Of a stretch of DNA of 64,000 nucleotides, positions 45,388 to 56,254 are shown piece after piece. The notes beneath the pieces are model-generated. The model was not told the origin of the DNA. It ran no database searches and saw nothing but the letters and a program-made list of their open reading frames with translations. The position numbers and the translations under genes were made by a program. The stretch comes from Rhizopus arrhizus (Eukaryota; Mucoromycota; Mucoromycetes; Mucorales; Rhizopodaceae): contig JAKZZE010000006.1 in the NCBI GenBank assembly GCA_024220505.1, positions 1,736,001 through 1,800,000 on the forward strand, written 5' to 3'. The first letter of the stretch is position 1, and each line of letters opens with the position of its first letter.

Positions 45388-46116
45388 TTATTGTAAAAGC
45401 CATTCTCTAGCCCTCTTGTTTTTCTTTTCCTGCTTCTTCTTTTTAAAACGTTCAACTTCTTTACGTGTTAATTTTCTTTTTGTTCCATTATCCAGCAATC
45501 TTTGTCTATTGCGTTGTTCAGTATATGCATCTACATCAAAATAAAACTGCATCTGCCTTGTCGCTCTATTTTCAATAGAAAGATTTTCTGGATTTAAACG
45601 AGCAACGTCCTCATGTGTGGTAAACTTTCCAGTTCTAGCGTTGAAATGAGCTTGTGTTGAATATAATTGAGAGTAATCTTGTGTTGGTGGGTAGTAGGAT
45701 GGATAATTAGAGCCTGACTGTTGTGTGTAGCTTCTTAGTTTTTCTTCTTCAGTCAGTTCTTCACCTGCTTCTAATTTTCTTTTGGTCTCTGGGTCGAATG
45801 AAGATCCTACAGAATCATTTTGTTCATGCCCATAACCCGTAGCCAATGGATTGGGATCATTCCATGTCGTTTCATTCGTTATCGTATTCCACCAGTAATA
45901 GGCTTTGGCATTATCGTCCCATACTGGCGTCCATGCACTAAGGTCTTTCTCGGTGCCATTGTCCACTTTTTCGATAGACTCCGTGTTGTCAGCTCTCTCT
46001 TGTTCTGATTCGCTGTGATGATCATCGTTTTGTTCCTTGATGTCTTGTGTTGTAATCTCATCATTAGATACTGCTTCTTTATCTGATCTATTGTTAGTGG
46101 TACTCTTTGTGTTCAT
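45388..46116 (-). CDS. WW-domain nuclear protein, 242 aa
   Basis: Single exon. The N-terminal ~55 residues are acidic and polar. One WW domain follows at ~residues 61-92: SAWTPVWDDNAKAYYWWNTI, then TNETTWNDP. The second conserved Trp and the central aromatic triplet are in place. A Tyr/Ser/Gln-rich linker leads to a conserved-looking basic end: MQFYFDVDAYTEQRNRQRLL, then KRKLTRKEVERFKKKKQEKK, then KKNKRAREWLL. This helix is the kind found in nuclear, splicing-associated WW proteins of fungi. WW domains bind proline-rich ligands; the partner is unknown. I do not assign an orthologue. Confidence 0.85.
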   Translation of the reverse strand: MNTKSTTNNRSDKEAVSNDEITTQDIKEQNDDHHSESEQERADNTESIEKVDNGTEKDLSAWTPVWDDNAKAYYWWNTITNETTWNDPNPLATGYGHEQNDSVGSSFDPETKRKLEAGEELTEEEKLRSYTQQSGSNYPSYYPPTQDYSQLYSTQAHFNARTGKFTTHEDVARLNPENLSIENRATRQMQFYFDVDAYTEQRNRQRLLDNGTKRKLTRKEVERFKKKKQEKKNKRAREWLLQ

Positions 46117-46528
46117 TCTCTTTTTTCTAACTGACAGAATTTATGATTTTTTTTTTAGAAAAAGAAAGAAAAAGCTATGAGTTTAAAACAGCCTGCCAAT
46201 CATATATTGACGTAATCTTTACAGTGACTCTCAGCGCAAGTACAGTCATTTCAGAAAGTAAAGCCGCGATTTTTGAATCTGACGTCGTGCAAAAAATTTT
46301 CGTGTCCAACCATGATATGTTCACATTTCATGAACCTTGACAATTTATTTTCTATAAATTGAAGAGAGAGAGAAAAAGTTCCTTGTTTCCCTTTCCAATT
46401 TATAGTTTCTTTTACAGATATTCAAAATGAGTATCCAATTTTTTTTTTTCTTTTTTTACAAAGATGGATAAGGGCATGTTGTTGACGAAGAGCTATTTGC
46501 AATCGAAACAATAAATTCTAGTATTCAT
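46117..46528. other. Upstream region of the WW gene
   Basis: About 400 bp between the WW-gene start (minus) and the tail of LINE B. No gene seen. It contains T-rich tracts. Confidence 0.5.
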
Positions 46529-46550
46529 TTTTTTTGTGGATGAAAATTTT

Positions 46551-46566
46551 AATATTTATTAAAACT
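46551..46566. repeat. Target-site duplication, left copy
   Basis: AATATTTATTAAAACT, identical to 51862-51877 and flanking the full-length LINE. Confidence 0.85.
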
Positions 46567-46773
46567 AAAACTACACTCTTTCGTGTTTTCAAACGTTACA
46601 CTAAATTCTGAATCCAAGCAAAATTTTGTGTTTGAAAGCAAAGCAATCAGTTATAAGAAACAACATTATTCACACCGCCTACTTGAGGAAAATATTATAT
46701 TTGAATTTGGGAGACGGCTCACAATTATCACACAAGTTATCCGCTTTTTCAAAACCTATATTTTGGAAACAAA

Positions 46774-47904
46774 ATGGACAATAACATTAACCAAGAACTA
46801 AATAACACCCTCGCCGGACTATGCAACATGGTCAAAACGCTAAGTGACCAGGTTCAACACCTAGTTACAAAATTCGACACTTTGGAAGCAGCCAACAATC
46901 AGTTGAAGGCTGAACTGGACCATATGAGAGCTGTAGTAAAGCAGCTGACATCTTTGAATGCGCGCCCTTTAAGCCAACCAGATAAGCCTTTTAAGGCAAC
47001 TGATAAGCAACCAGTGATTGACATCCTTGCTCTAAATGCTCCGGGTACTGAAGCCAGCAAGCATGCTACTACCAAACCTGCAGCGGTTGAAACACCTGCC
47101 ACTGCCATCTCATCCAACCCAGCAGCTTGGATTACAGTTGCTAAGCGCCCTGCTAAGCCTAAATATGGAGTGCTTACTTCAGAACGTAAGCGTCAGGCTA
47201 CTGCTCGTGCTTTTAACGCGCCCACACCCTTTATCTCATCTGGCTATGACTATGTCTATGTTCACCGCTCTCGACGATTGAATCGAAGTGAAATCCGCCA
47301 AAGGTTTCGTAAACTAGGTATTGACACGAGTCGTATCCTTGACATCAGCTTCCCCGCTAGTGGGATCATTGGCTTATTGGTTCATAAGGAGTTCAAGCTT
47401 ATATTAGTTCAGACCCTTGAAGATTGCAAAGTTGAGATAATCGCCTCTTTCAATCCTTGTGATGCCCAGCACGTTGCTGACGCCAAATACAACAATCTTA
47501 CTGGACAAGATCGTGTCGATCTTGGTTATGCACTAAACCAAGTTCGTTGTATCACGACTCTCCGGTTCTTACGCCCTTACCTTGTTCCAGCTGTTGCCCG
47601 CTACTATGTTGAGCAAAAGTGGATGAGTAATGAGATGGCCAATGCTCTGATAACTGAAAGGGTTCCTAGACCTCTGAAACGACGTGCAATGGAGCCACAA
47701 GCATTGATCAAGGACATCCTTGACAAATACCGACCCATTAACGCCGAAGGCCAAACAGAGCCCATGCAAATAGAAGCAGGTGAGGAGTTCGCGGCAAATG
47801 CTTATGATGAAGACTCTGGAGATGACAGTGCTTCAGACATGGAAACCACTGATCAGTTGAAAGATGCTAATGACTCTTCGACGTCCACCCACTCATCACA
47901 ATGA
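46774..47904 (+). CDS. LINE A ORF1 protein
   Basis: 376 aa. It starts MDNNINQELNNTLAGLCNMV with a coiled coil over ~residues 8-65. A Thr/Pro/Ala-rich linker follows, then a compact domain ~150-260 (YVYVHRSRRLNRSEIRQRFR, RILDISFPASGIIGLLVHKE) that is probably an RRM-like nucleic-acid-binding fold. The tail is acidic (DEDSGDDSASDMETTD). ORF1 proteins coat LINE RNA and act as chaperones. Its TGA overlaps the ATG of ORF2 as ATGA (47901-47904), which suggests termination-reinitiation for ORF2. Confidence 0.85.
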   Translation: MDNNINQELNNTLAGLCNMVKTLSDQVQHLVTKFDTLEAANNQLKAELDHMRAVVKQLTSLNARPLSQPDKPFKATDKQPVIDILALNAPGTEASKHATTKPAAVETPATAISSNPAAWITVAKRPAKPKYGVLTSERKRQATARAFNAPTPFISSGYDYVYVHRSRRLNRSEIRQRFRKLGIDTSRILDISFPASGIIGLLVHKEFKLILVQTLEDCKVEIIASFNPCDAQHVADAKYNNLTGQDRVDLGYALNQVRCITTLRFLRPYLVPAVARYYVEQKWMSNEMANALITERVPRPLKRRAMEPQALIKDILDKYRPINAEGQTEPMQIEAGEEFAANAYDEDSGDDSASDMETTDQLKDANDSSTSTHSSQ

Positions 47905-50900
47905 GTGAGGTTTACCGTACAACAAATGTCATGATAGGTTCTTTAAATTGTCGGAGCCTATCCACACCGACAGATATAACAAGAAGACAATTTTTCACAA
48001 ACTTCCTACGCCACCAATCCTTAGATATACTTACTCTTCAAGAAACACACACCTCAACCAACGAACTTCAACACTCACTAAATATGCTTCTTCAGTCACA
48101 GTCAGGTTGCTGGTCCACCCACTGTGGTATAGTATCACTCAACAAGAATGTTATTGTCCATCCTGTCTTGTCATCAATCGACCAGCGCTTTCTACTTGTA
48201 TCTGTGGAACATGTCAATTCACTTTTTGATACTTTTCATATTCTGACCATCTATGCTCCGTCCAACGCACCAGATCGACGTACGTTCTTCTCTTCCATTG
48301 CTTCCTTGATACCTATCAAGTCTCTTATTGAATCTCCTACGAGCCGCCTGATCATCACCGGTGATTTCAACTACTCCTGTTCTCACCCTACCCGAGCCTA
48401 TCTTGGAGCTCATCCTGCTTGGCGTTCACTTTTAGAACAAAATATGATTAACTGCATGACCTCACCTTTGGATTCACGCCCGACCTTTCGCCGTGGATCC
48501 CAATCCAGTAATATTGACTATATATTTGCTTCACCTTCATTACATTCACAGTCCTCCGATCCTTCTATAGATTTCATTGAACAATCATGGACTGATCATG
48601 CCTTGTTGTCCATATCTCTTAAGATGTGCAGCTCTACCCAAGGCCCGGGCTTGTGGCGTATGAACCCAAATCTGTTCAAAAACCATGCGTTTGTTGATCG
48701 TCTTACTCAACAACTTGAACGCTTCGCTTCTTCTCTGCCCGCCCCTCTCACCGACCCTCAAGTCCATTGGGAACTTTTAAAAACTTCAGTCCAACAGACC
48801 GCTAAAAGTTTTGGTCGCCGGCATGTTCAGTGGAGAGCTCAACAGCTTCGCTTACTCCAACGCAAACGCAACCGCATCCTTCGTGAGCAAAGGAATCACG
48901 GTATGCTACCCCTCTTATTGGAGATCATAGAAAGACAGATTGGAGCTCTACAACAGGAAATCACGGCCAATAACATACTGCGTGCAGGACGTCATTGGCG
49001 TTAAAATGGGGAAACATCGGCAGGGTACCTCAAGAAAACCATTTCAACGCGTGCTTCTTCTCGCTATATTCCCAGTTTAAAGGCTACACCAGAATCTGAA
49101 GCCACCTCTAATCCATCCGAGATGCAAAACATTGCAAAAGAATTCTACAAGAATCTCTACACGTGTGACCCAGTTTCTTTGTCGCATACTGAGGCATTGT
49201 TGAACCACATTCCGGAACAAAACCGTCTTGCCCCACAAATGGCGGATCTTCTTACGGCTCCTTTTAGTTTTGATGATATTCTTCAGGCATCCACCCGTAG
49301 TCCTCATTCAAGCAGCCCTGGTTCCGATGGTCTCCCTTATGAAGCTCTTTCATTTTTGTTTCGTTTTGAACCCTTGCAGTCTCTGGTCCTTGATGTGTAC
49401 AATCAAGCCTTGGAATCTGCCATCTTCCCTGCTAGTTGGACCATTACCTCTACCGTTCTTCTCCCAAAAAAAGGCAACCTAAACCTTCTCAGTAATTGGC
49501 GCCCCATTTCCCTGATTAATACGGATGCCAAAATCTTCACTCGCCTATTAACAGGTCGAATGCGTCTCTCTTGCTCCAAGATCATACATAGAGTTCAGAA
49601 AGGTTTCATGCCCGGAAGATTTATTGGAGATAACGGTCTTTTGATGCAGTTAGTCAAAACAGAAGCTGAACAACGACAATCTACAGAAGTAGGGCTTTTA
49701 CTGGACCAAGAGAAGGCCTACGATCGAGTCAATCCAGAATATCTCAAACAAGTTCTTTTGAAATTTGGTTTTCCTTCCACGATAATTCAGATCATCGACA
49801 AATTGTTTTTTGAAACCCAAATTCAAATTAACGTGAATGGCTTCTTTTCTTCATCACTCCAACAATCACGAGGTCTGCGTCAAGGTGATCCCCTATCTCC
49901 GCTTCTGTTCAACATAGCTTTTGACCCGTTCTTGCGATCGATTGAATCAGATAACGAGTTACAAGGTTTTCAGTTCCGTCAAGCCGCTAATCCTGCTGAT
50001 CTGCACATAGTTCCTCCTCCTCCTATTAAGATTCTGGCATACGCAGATGATGTGGCAGTCTTTCTCAGCAAACCATCAGACTTTGTCCGTCTCCGCCAAC
50101 TCTACGAAGTTTATGCTCAGGCGTCAAACGCGAAGCTCAACCTTGGAAAAACTGAAGCCTTCTCACTCTCAGGTCATCCTCATCCCCCATGGCAAACATT
50201 CTTGCAGGAGAATCAAATTTCCTCGTGGCATGACAAGAATTCACCTTCTGCACTTAGATATCTTGGTTTTGCAGTCTGCTCTTCTCTCACACAAAGAGAT
50301 GGATTCATTTCGGCTCTTTGGCTAAAAATTCAACATGAATGTAACATTCATAGTCAACGTACTCTGTCCTTTCGCGGTCGGGTCACTGTTATGAATACCT
50401 TGATCTATTCTAAATTGTGGCATGTACTTCGGCTTCTTAGTGTTCCGAAAGCTGCTCTTCAACGGTTCTCTTCACTTGCTTACCAGTTTGTGATACAAAA
50501 AGCATTCCCCAAGTTCAAATACGATCTTTTGCTCACGGACCGACAATACGGAGGCCTGAAATTGCTTGATCCAAACAAACAACAACTCGTATTACAGTGG
50601 AAATGGCTTTGTCCATTACTCCTTTCACATCAATCTGACTCTATCTCCTTGGAGGTGCAGTATCTCTCATATTCACTTCAACATCATTTTCACGCGGTCG
50701 ATCCTCTGCTTCCACTGCTATTCCCACATTGTCGCAAGGGACCTTTAGGTCAGAATAATAACCTGAACGTTTTTACTAATTTCTTTCGTACAATGGATTC
50801 ATTTCAACACTCATATCAAGACGTCAACCTTTCTCCTGCTTCTTGCCTCGCGCTACCGTTGGCCTCGATATACACATCTATGGCACCACACTCAACTGAG

Positions 50901-51752
50901 CCCCAGCCTCCATCCGAACCGGTTCCAGCTTTCGCTCGTTTATCTGTTCCTCATTGGCCCAAGATTCAGGTATCCGAAGCTTATTCATTTGATGGACTTT
51001 TTCATCGAAAACAACGACGGGATCTGCATACCTCTCGTATCCATATCACGAGGTTCTTCAAATCTTTGGACGAACATAAAATACAGCTCGAGCAATTCTT
51101 TTTGTCCCACTGCTCGCCTACTCTCCCATCATCATCACTTTCAACCTTGGGTACTGTTGATTTTAGTCCTATTTTGAATGGTCTCCTTCCGCCCGATCTT
51201 TTCTCCTCCAGATTTCGTACTTCAGATCTTCGGAAAGCACTATCACCGTGTGTTCCATCACCGATATTTGATCCGCCTATCAGCGCAAAACAATGGTCCC
51301 GCTTTTGGAAAGGTGACGTTCCTCTTAAATCCAGAGATGTTTGGTATCGAATTATCTACAACAAACTCTCTTGTCGGCAAAATCTGCATCGTCTGCTTCC
51401 TACATCATTCACTGATCCTCTTTGTTCTCTTTGTTCATCTGCCGTTGAAGATCCTCTCCATTTTGTGTTAACATGCCATTATAAACATCCACTATGGGAA
51501 TACATTTGGGATGTATACTTCGATCAACCATTCAGTCAGCGTGCCGTCAAACTCGCCATTTTTTCACTGCAACTGCCGAAGACCAATTACGCGCACAGAT
51601 CCCACTCTTCATTCCAGTTAATCGCCTGCGCCATCCTGTCGTTATGGTCCGCCCACTGGGCTTTCGTTTTTTCCGAAACACCATTTGAATTTTCAACTGT
51701 CCTTGCTAATGTTTTCAAACATTTGTCCAAATTGCAATCAGAGGTCGATTAA
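47901..51752 (+). pseudogene. LINE A ORF2: endonuclease, reverse transcriptase, zinc tail; one stop
   Basis: One frame of ~1,283 codons is interrupted only by TAA at 49002-49004. Residues 1-240 are the APE-type endonuclease: IGSLNCRSLS, LTLQETHTS, LIITGDFNYSC, and SNIDYIFAS...DHALLS (the terminal DH). The RT follows after 49122: NWRPISLINTDAKIFTRLL, HRVQKGFMPGRFI, LLLDQEKAYDRVNPEYL, QSRGLRQGDPLSPLLFN and the catalytic ILAYADDVAVFL. The C-terminal zinc-binding part has CSLC...HFVLTC. The stop falls in the linker RHWR-stop-NGETSAGYLKK, where a Glu codon is plausible. The copy is dead as read, but only one substitution from open. Confidence 0.92.
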
Positions 51753-51861
51753 AATCTTCCAGTCTGGAGTTCCCTCAGGTGGTGTCTGCTATCTTGACAG
51801 CTTTCGGACTATAAATTTGTTTAGTTTATTCTTCAATAAATTTTACCCTACAAAAAAAAAA

Positions 51862-51877
51862 AATATTTATTAAAACT
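51862..51877. repeat. Target-site duplication, right copy
   Basis: AATATTTATTAAAACT directly follows the A-run of LINE A. Confidence 0.85.
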
Positions 51878-51951
51878 CATCAAAGAGAATTAGGATTAAG
51901 AGTGCCACAAGTGTATGAAGCAGTTACCTCAATACAAAAATACAAAAGGTA

Positions 51952-52182
51952 TTAGAATAAAGAATTGTAGGCGGATAGTTTCAATAGTTCCTTCTGGATT
52001 TGATTGAGGACAATTTCATCCAAGACAGGAATCTGTTCAAAGAATTGTTGCCAGTGGGCTTTCCAAATGAATCGAATAACTGTAGCAAAAAAATCATTGA
52101 TTGTAAACTTGTCATGGTAAATTGTTCTGCAATTAATTGAGCCTATCTTCATATTTATGACCTTATTACTATGATTATTCAT
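51952..52182 (-). pseudogene. LINE B ORF2 remnant: first and last residues fused
   Basis: 76 aa. It starts MNNHSNKVINMKIGSINCRT, the first strand of the APE endonuclease. After IYHDK it jumps to FFATVIRFIWKAHWQQFFEQ...AYNSLF, the extreme C-terminus of ORF2. About 1,200 codons are missing. The 3' UTR continues through 51878 and resumes at 46566-46529 on the other side of LINE A. Confidence 0.85.
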
Positions 52183-52187
52183 AATAA

Positions 52188-53489
52188 TTATAAGTTGAGT
52201 TTAGTGGAGGGCTGTGATGATCCTCCTGCCGCCGAGTTATTTTCATCATATTCGTCTTCAAATGTTGCATTTTCTTCTACTTCTAAACTATCGTCGAAAA
52301 GAGTTGATTTTTTCTTGGATCTTTCAACAGCTGAAGTAGGTGTAAATGCTTCTGAGTTGTTACGTTTCTGCAAATTCATAGAGAGGCTATTAAATGTGAC
52401 AAGTGGGTGCAGTAACCTCTTGGCGGCTTCTTTTCTGCCCGTTTTCCTCTGACTTGAATCTTCATCGATTGGAGTAGATAAGGTACTACCGTCAATGTTC
52501 TCTTCTTCTACTGAGTCTAAAGTAGAAATGGCTTCCTGAAAATCATCTTTGTCTTCTGCTACAGAAGCACTGTCGGGCTTACTATTATCTTCTTCTGACA
52601 TTTCCATATCCATTTCTTGAAGGTTACTCAATATAACCGTCTCTTTTTCGGCATTCATCTGCTCTACATTAGCTTTCATCACCCTAGAGCGGTGGGTTGC
52701 CACTTGTTTTCTCTTACGATTCCAAGGGGCATCAGGACATTGGGCTTTTAAATGTTGAGTACTCTCACAAATAAAGCAGGCTTTTCTTCTACGGAGAAGA
52801 ACTGGACAATTCACTCGTGTATGATCGTCAACATGACAATAGTTGCAAATGGGCTTCATATTACTCCAGACAATATGTAAACAGTGACCTTGTTCCCAAG
52901 ATGGGACTTGAGGTGTAAGAGGCTCATAACTTTTTGTTTTATCCTTGACAAGAGTAACATATCCCCTGCCGTTAAACCATCCACCATCTACTGTATGATG
53001 GAGTCCTATTTCCAAAATACTTCCGTACTTTTCAAACAACTGTATCATCAACGGCTTCAACTTATCATCCTTTTCATAAGGAATATTGGTGATTCCTATT
53101 CTGATCACCTCCGAGTTTTTATCCATCGTTGTTTGTACTTTGATTTTTCTATCGAGAATCAAAAACTCCTTATTTAATGCTTCCATCTTATCTTCTTCAT
53201 TGTCAAAATTAAGCTCAATATACTGATGAGTTCTACCAATTTTTCTTTCTCTAAGGCCTATGCCTTTAGGAAATTGGTCTCTAAGAACAAGGTTAAGACC
53301 TCTATCTTTAAAGTTCAAGCCTACAAATTCTGAAGCGACGATAACGATGGAGTGTTTATCAATAGCTTGAAGAAAAACTGTTTGACTTTCCAGATTAGCA
53401 ACATTATTATTATCTGGTTTGTTGTGAAATGATGCGCTTCATTTTTGGTTTTTAACTGCTTGCGCCCATGATTTGAATTCAAACTGTTT
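52188..53489 (-). pseudogene. LINE B ORF1 (two CCHC knuckles), internally stopped
   Basis: The long open part is 53318-52188 (376 aa). It begins MNFKDRGLNLVLRDQFPKGI and has an RRM-like section (VIRIGITNIPYEKDDKLKPL). CCHC zinc knuckles follow at CNYCHVDDHTRVNC and CFICESTQHLKAQC, then an acidic Ser-rich tail. Upstream, to about 53489, the same frame continues (FEFKSWAQAVKNQK, stop, SASFHNKPDNNN), so an N-terminal nonsense codon is present. This is a gag-like LINE ORF1. It is inserted right after the first 22 nt of a second Fanzor copy. Confidence 0.82.
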
Positions 53490-54697
53490 GTTGTATGATT
53501 GATTTATACATGTTGGTACAAAATGTGGAAAAAAAAAGGTTGATTATACAGACACCATTTTTTTTAACAGCACTATAAAAAGGGTGATTATACTGACATC
53601 ATTTTTTTTTTTTTTGACAACATTATAAAAACTCCCTTTAATTTATCGTACTTGTTTATTATTTTTAATTACTACGCGAATATCTCTCTTAAGTGTATAC
53701 CCAGTACACATTTGTACATAAAAGTTCACTTTTTTCATGAGACACATTAACTAATTGTCCATGACAGACATGAAAACTAGTAAAAAACATTAGCTTTCTA
53801 TATCCGCCATAATCCGACCCTATATCACTATATACGTTTAAATTTTGATTTTTATTTATAAAAAAATTAATGACCACTTTGAGCGCATGATGTCTGATAT
53901 TGTATCGTTTTTGCCCTTGATCCCCAAAGGGGTTTTTAGCTTTCATTGAACTTTTTATTGATCTGATCAGGGTAAAAACGATACAATATCAGACATCATG
54001 CGCTCAAAGTGGTCATTAATTTTTTTATAAATAAAAATCAAAATTTAAACGTATATAGTGATATAGGGTCGGATTATGGCGGATATAGAAAGCTAATGTT
54101 TTTTACTAGTTTTCATGTCTGTCATGGACAATTAGTTAATGTGTCTCATGAAAAAAGTGAACTTTTATGTACAAATGTGTACTGGGTATACACTTAAGAG
54201 AGATATTCGCGTAGTAATTAAAAATAATAAACAAGTACGATAAATTAAAGGGAGTTTTTATAATGTTGTCAAAAAAAAAAAAAAATGATGTCAGTATAAT
54301 CACCCTTTTTATAGTGCTGTTAAAAAAAATGGTGTCTGTATAATCAACCTTTTTTTTTCCACATTTTGTACCAACATGTATAAATCAATCATACAACAAA
54401 CAGTTTGAATTCAAATCATGGGCGCAAGCAGTTAAAAACCAAAAATGAAGCGCATCATTTCACAACAAACCAGATAATAATAATGTTGCTAATCTGGAAA
54501 GTCAAACAGTTTTTCTTCAAGCTATTGATAAACACTCCATCGTTATCGTCGCTTCAGAATTTGTAGGCTTGAACTTTAAAGATAGAGGTCTTAACCTTGT
54601 TCTTAGAGACCAATTTCCTAAAGGCATAGGCCTTAGAGAAAGAAAAATTGGTAGAACTCATCAGTATATTGAGCTTAATTTTGACAATGAAGAAGAA
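53190..54697. repeat. 1.5 kb near-perfect palindrome
   Basis: Positions pair with a constant sum of about 107886. Each arm (~725 bp) contains, from the centre outwards, a LINE 3' tail, the Fanzor upstream region, the first 22 nt of the Fanzor CDS (ATG at 53511 minus and 54376 plus), and the start of LINE B ORF1. The ~50-bp centre holds the stem CCCC...GGGG with TTTTTAGC, i.e. a single LINE tail hairpin. Confidence 0.9.
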
Positions 54698-56254
54698 GAT
54701 GAAAAAGAAGATGATGATTCAAAGGAGGAAGATGTAAATACAAAAAAAAAAAGTTATGTTTTTATGCATATGATTTAGCTTGCTTTAATCTAGAAGCCAA
54801 GTATTTGGTCAGACTGGCTTAAGTACGTGAACAGTAACGCAAATGCATTTCATCCGTACAGGTAAATCCTATGAAATAACCATATGATCAGTTGCTGTCC
54901 AGATAACTAAACACCCTTTCTCTGTCGTATAGCCCAGAGGCTAATAATATTATCAGGTCCGGCAAGGGGGTGTCTCCTAGACCCTACCTTGACCATGATC
55001 TGTATAATAAACATGTGGAAGCTCACAGCACCGAAAATTATCATGCTCCCGAGTCACACCATGAGTTTATCGATATCTTTGTTGACTCGGTAAATGATTT
55101 GTCTATATAACACATTAATGCTAAGCATTTTTTAACTAAAAATATTTGACTTTTTTTTGTCTATAGAGCGATCTCAGAGAAGCAAAAAAAGTCATCAGAA
55201 CTCTTTCGTCCTTCTTGCTCAACATCGACGATAATGATACCCAAGCTGCTGAGGAACTGGAGTTTCTTGAGAGTCTTCTAATTGCAGTGTAAGTATAGTG
55301 TGTATGTGTGTGCGTATCTGGGAAAACTGCATAAAACTATAAACTAACTCAACTTTCTTTAGTCATAGTACCTATTCGTTGCACTGTAACTATCGTGCTT
55401 CTGAAGACTCTTTCTCTGAGGCACTTGTTGAAGCTTTTTCTTGAGGTCATCTCTAAAAGCATCAGAACCAACGATTGTAAAGCAGATTTTGTCAAAGGAC
55501 AACCTATCCTCGAAAGTATGACAAAACAATTGAAGGCTTTAGGACACTTTGTTGATGACAAAAGCCAGTATAAATCAGATGGCTTGGTCAAGCTCTTTGG
55601 CTTGAAAGAAATTGAACTTGTGTTAGTTGAGGTCTCTGGCTGCTTTAACAATAAGGATAAAGTCAAGCTTAATTTCGATCATCACAAGGGTATGTTTGGT
55701 GCTCTTGCAATGATCAAGTCCATTGCTGACCAGTACGAATATGCCTCAGTTGACCAATTTGAAAAAGTCAAAGTCTTTTTTCTGAACGCAGCCGGTAAGA
55801 CCTATATATTGAGTAAAAACAAGGGTGTTAATTTCTTCTGAAAATCAACAGGACGACACCTTCACCTCTGGAGCCTGTCATATAAGAAAAATGATTTGTT
55901 TGACTTGTGGAAGGAATCCTCTCTTCTTCTTCGCCCAGACTTTGACGACAAGCAGGACTTTGTTCCTGATTTAGTCCAATTCTGTTGGAGTTCAAAGGTA
56001 ACATGCTCCCTTGTGATAAGTTTATGTGTGCAGCAATACTTATATCAAATTAGATTATCATTGAAAAGTCTGTTGAAAGCATTGTGACCCTCAAGCAAGA
56101 TCACTCGCAAAACAAGGCCAAGTGTCGATATTCTTCCGCTGCACCTGCTCTTCTGAGCGATATCGTGAATCCTATAATTCTCAAATTGACCAAGGAAGAA
56201 GATAGCTCGGGAATAATAAAGTTGGGACCTCTCTACTCCCCTCCACACCCTTAA
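54569..56254 (+). pseudogene. Lineage-specific DG...VEVSG gene, N-terminally fused to LINE ORF1
   Basis: Coding pieces: 54569-54731 (LINE B ORF1 start MNFKDRGLNLVL..., running in frame into an acidic DEKEDDDSKEED segment), 54794-54861, 54933-55089, 55167-55288, 55363-55794 (one-base frameshift near 55440), 55852-55997, 56054-56254. The body has LYNKHVEAHSTENYHAPESH, DKSQYKSDGLVKLFGLK, then ELVLVEVSG, LHLWSLSYKKNDLFDLWKES, DFVPDLVQFCW, and ends LKLTKEEDSSGIIKLGPLYS. I recall this family as abundant in Mucorales, without known function. The SDG...LVLVEVSG block matches WDG...VLVEFSG at 36784-38385. Splice sites fit between pieces. The frameshift makes it a probable pseudogene. Confidence 0.65.

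Larger units (their letters stand above)
46567..51861 (+). mobile_element. Full-length two-ORF LINE (family A), 5.3 kb
   Basis: A 5' UTR (46567-46773), ORF1, ORF2, a short 3' UTR and a terminal A-run lie between identical 16-bp target-site duplications. The element lies inside the 3' UTR of an opposite-strand LINE B remnant. ORF2 has an AP-endonuclease-like domain, reverse transcriptase and zinc-binding tail, placing it among APE-type LINEs. Exact TSDs and largely intact frames indicate a recent insertion. Confidence 0.92.
46529..53489 (-). mobile_element. LINE B derivative (ORF1 plus deleted ORF2), split by LINE A
   Basis: Removing LINE A and one TSD joins 51878 to 46566. This yields a ~1.65 kb element: ORF1, a 76-codon ORF2 remnant, and a 3' UTR ending in an A-run (CCACAAAAAAAA on the minus strand). 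It is a non-autonomous, half-LINE structure. Confidence 0.78.
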
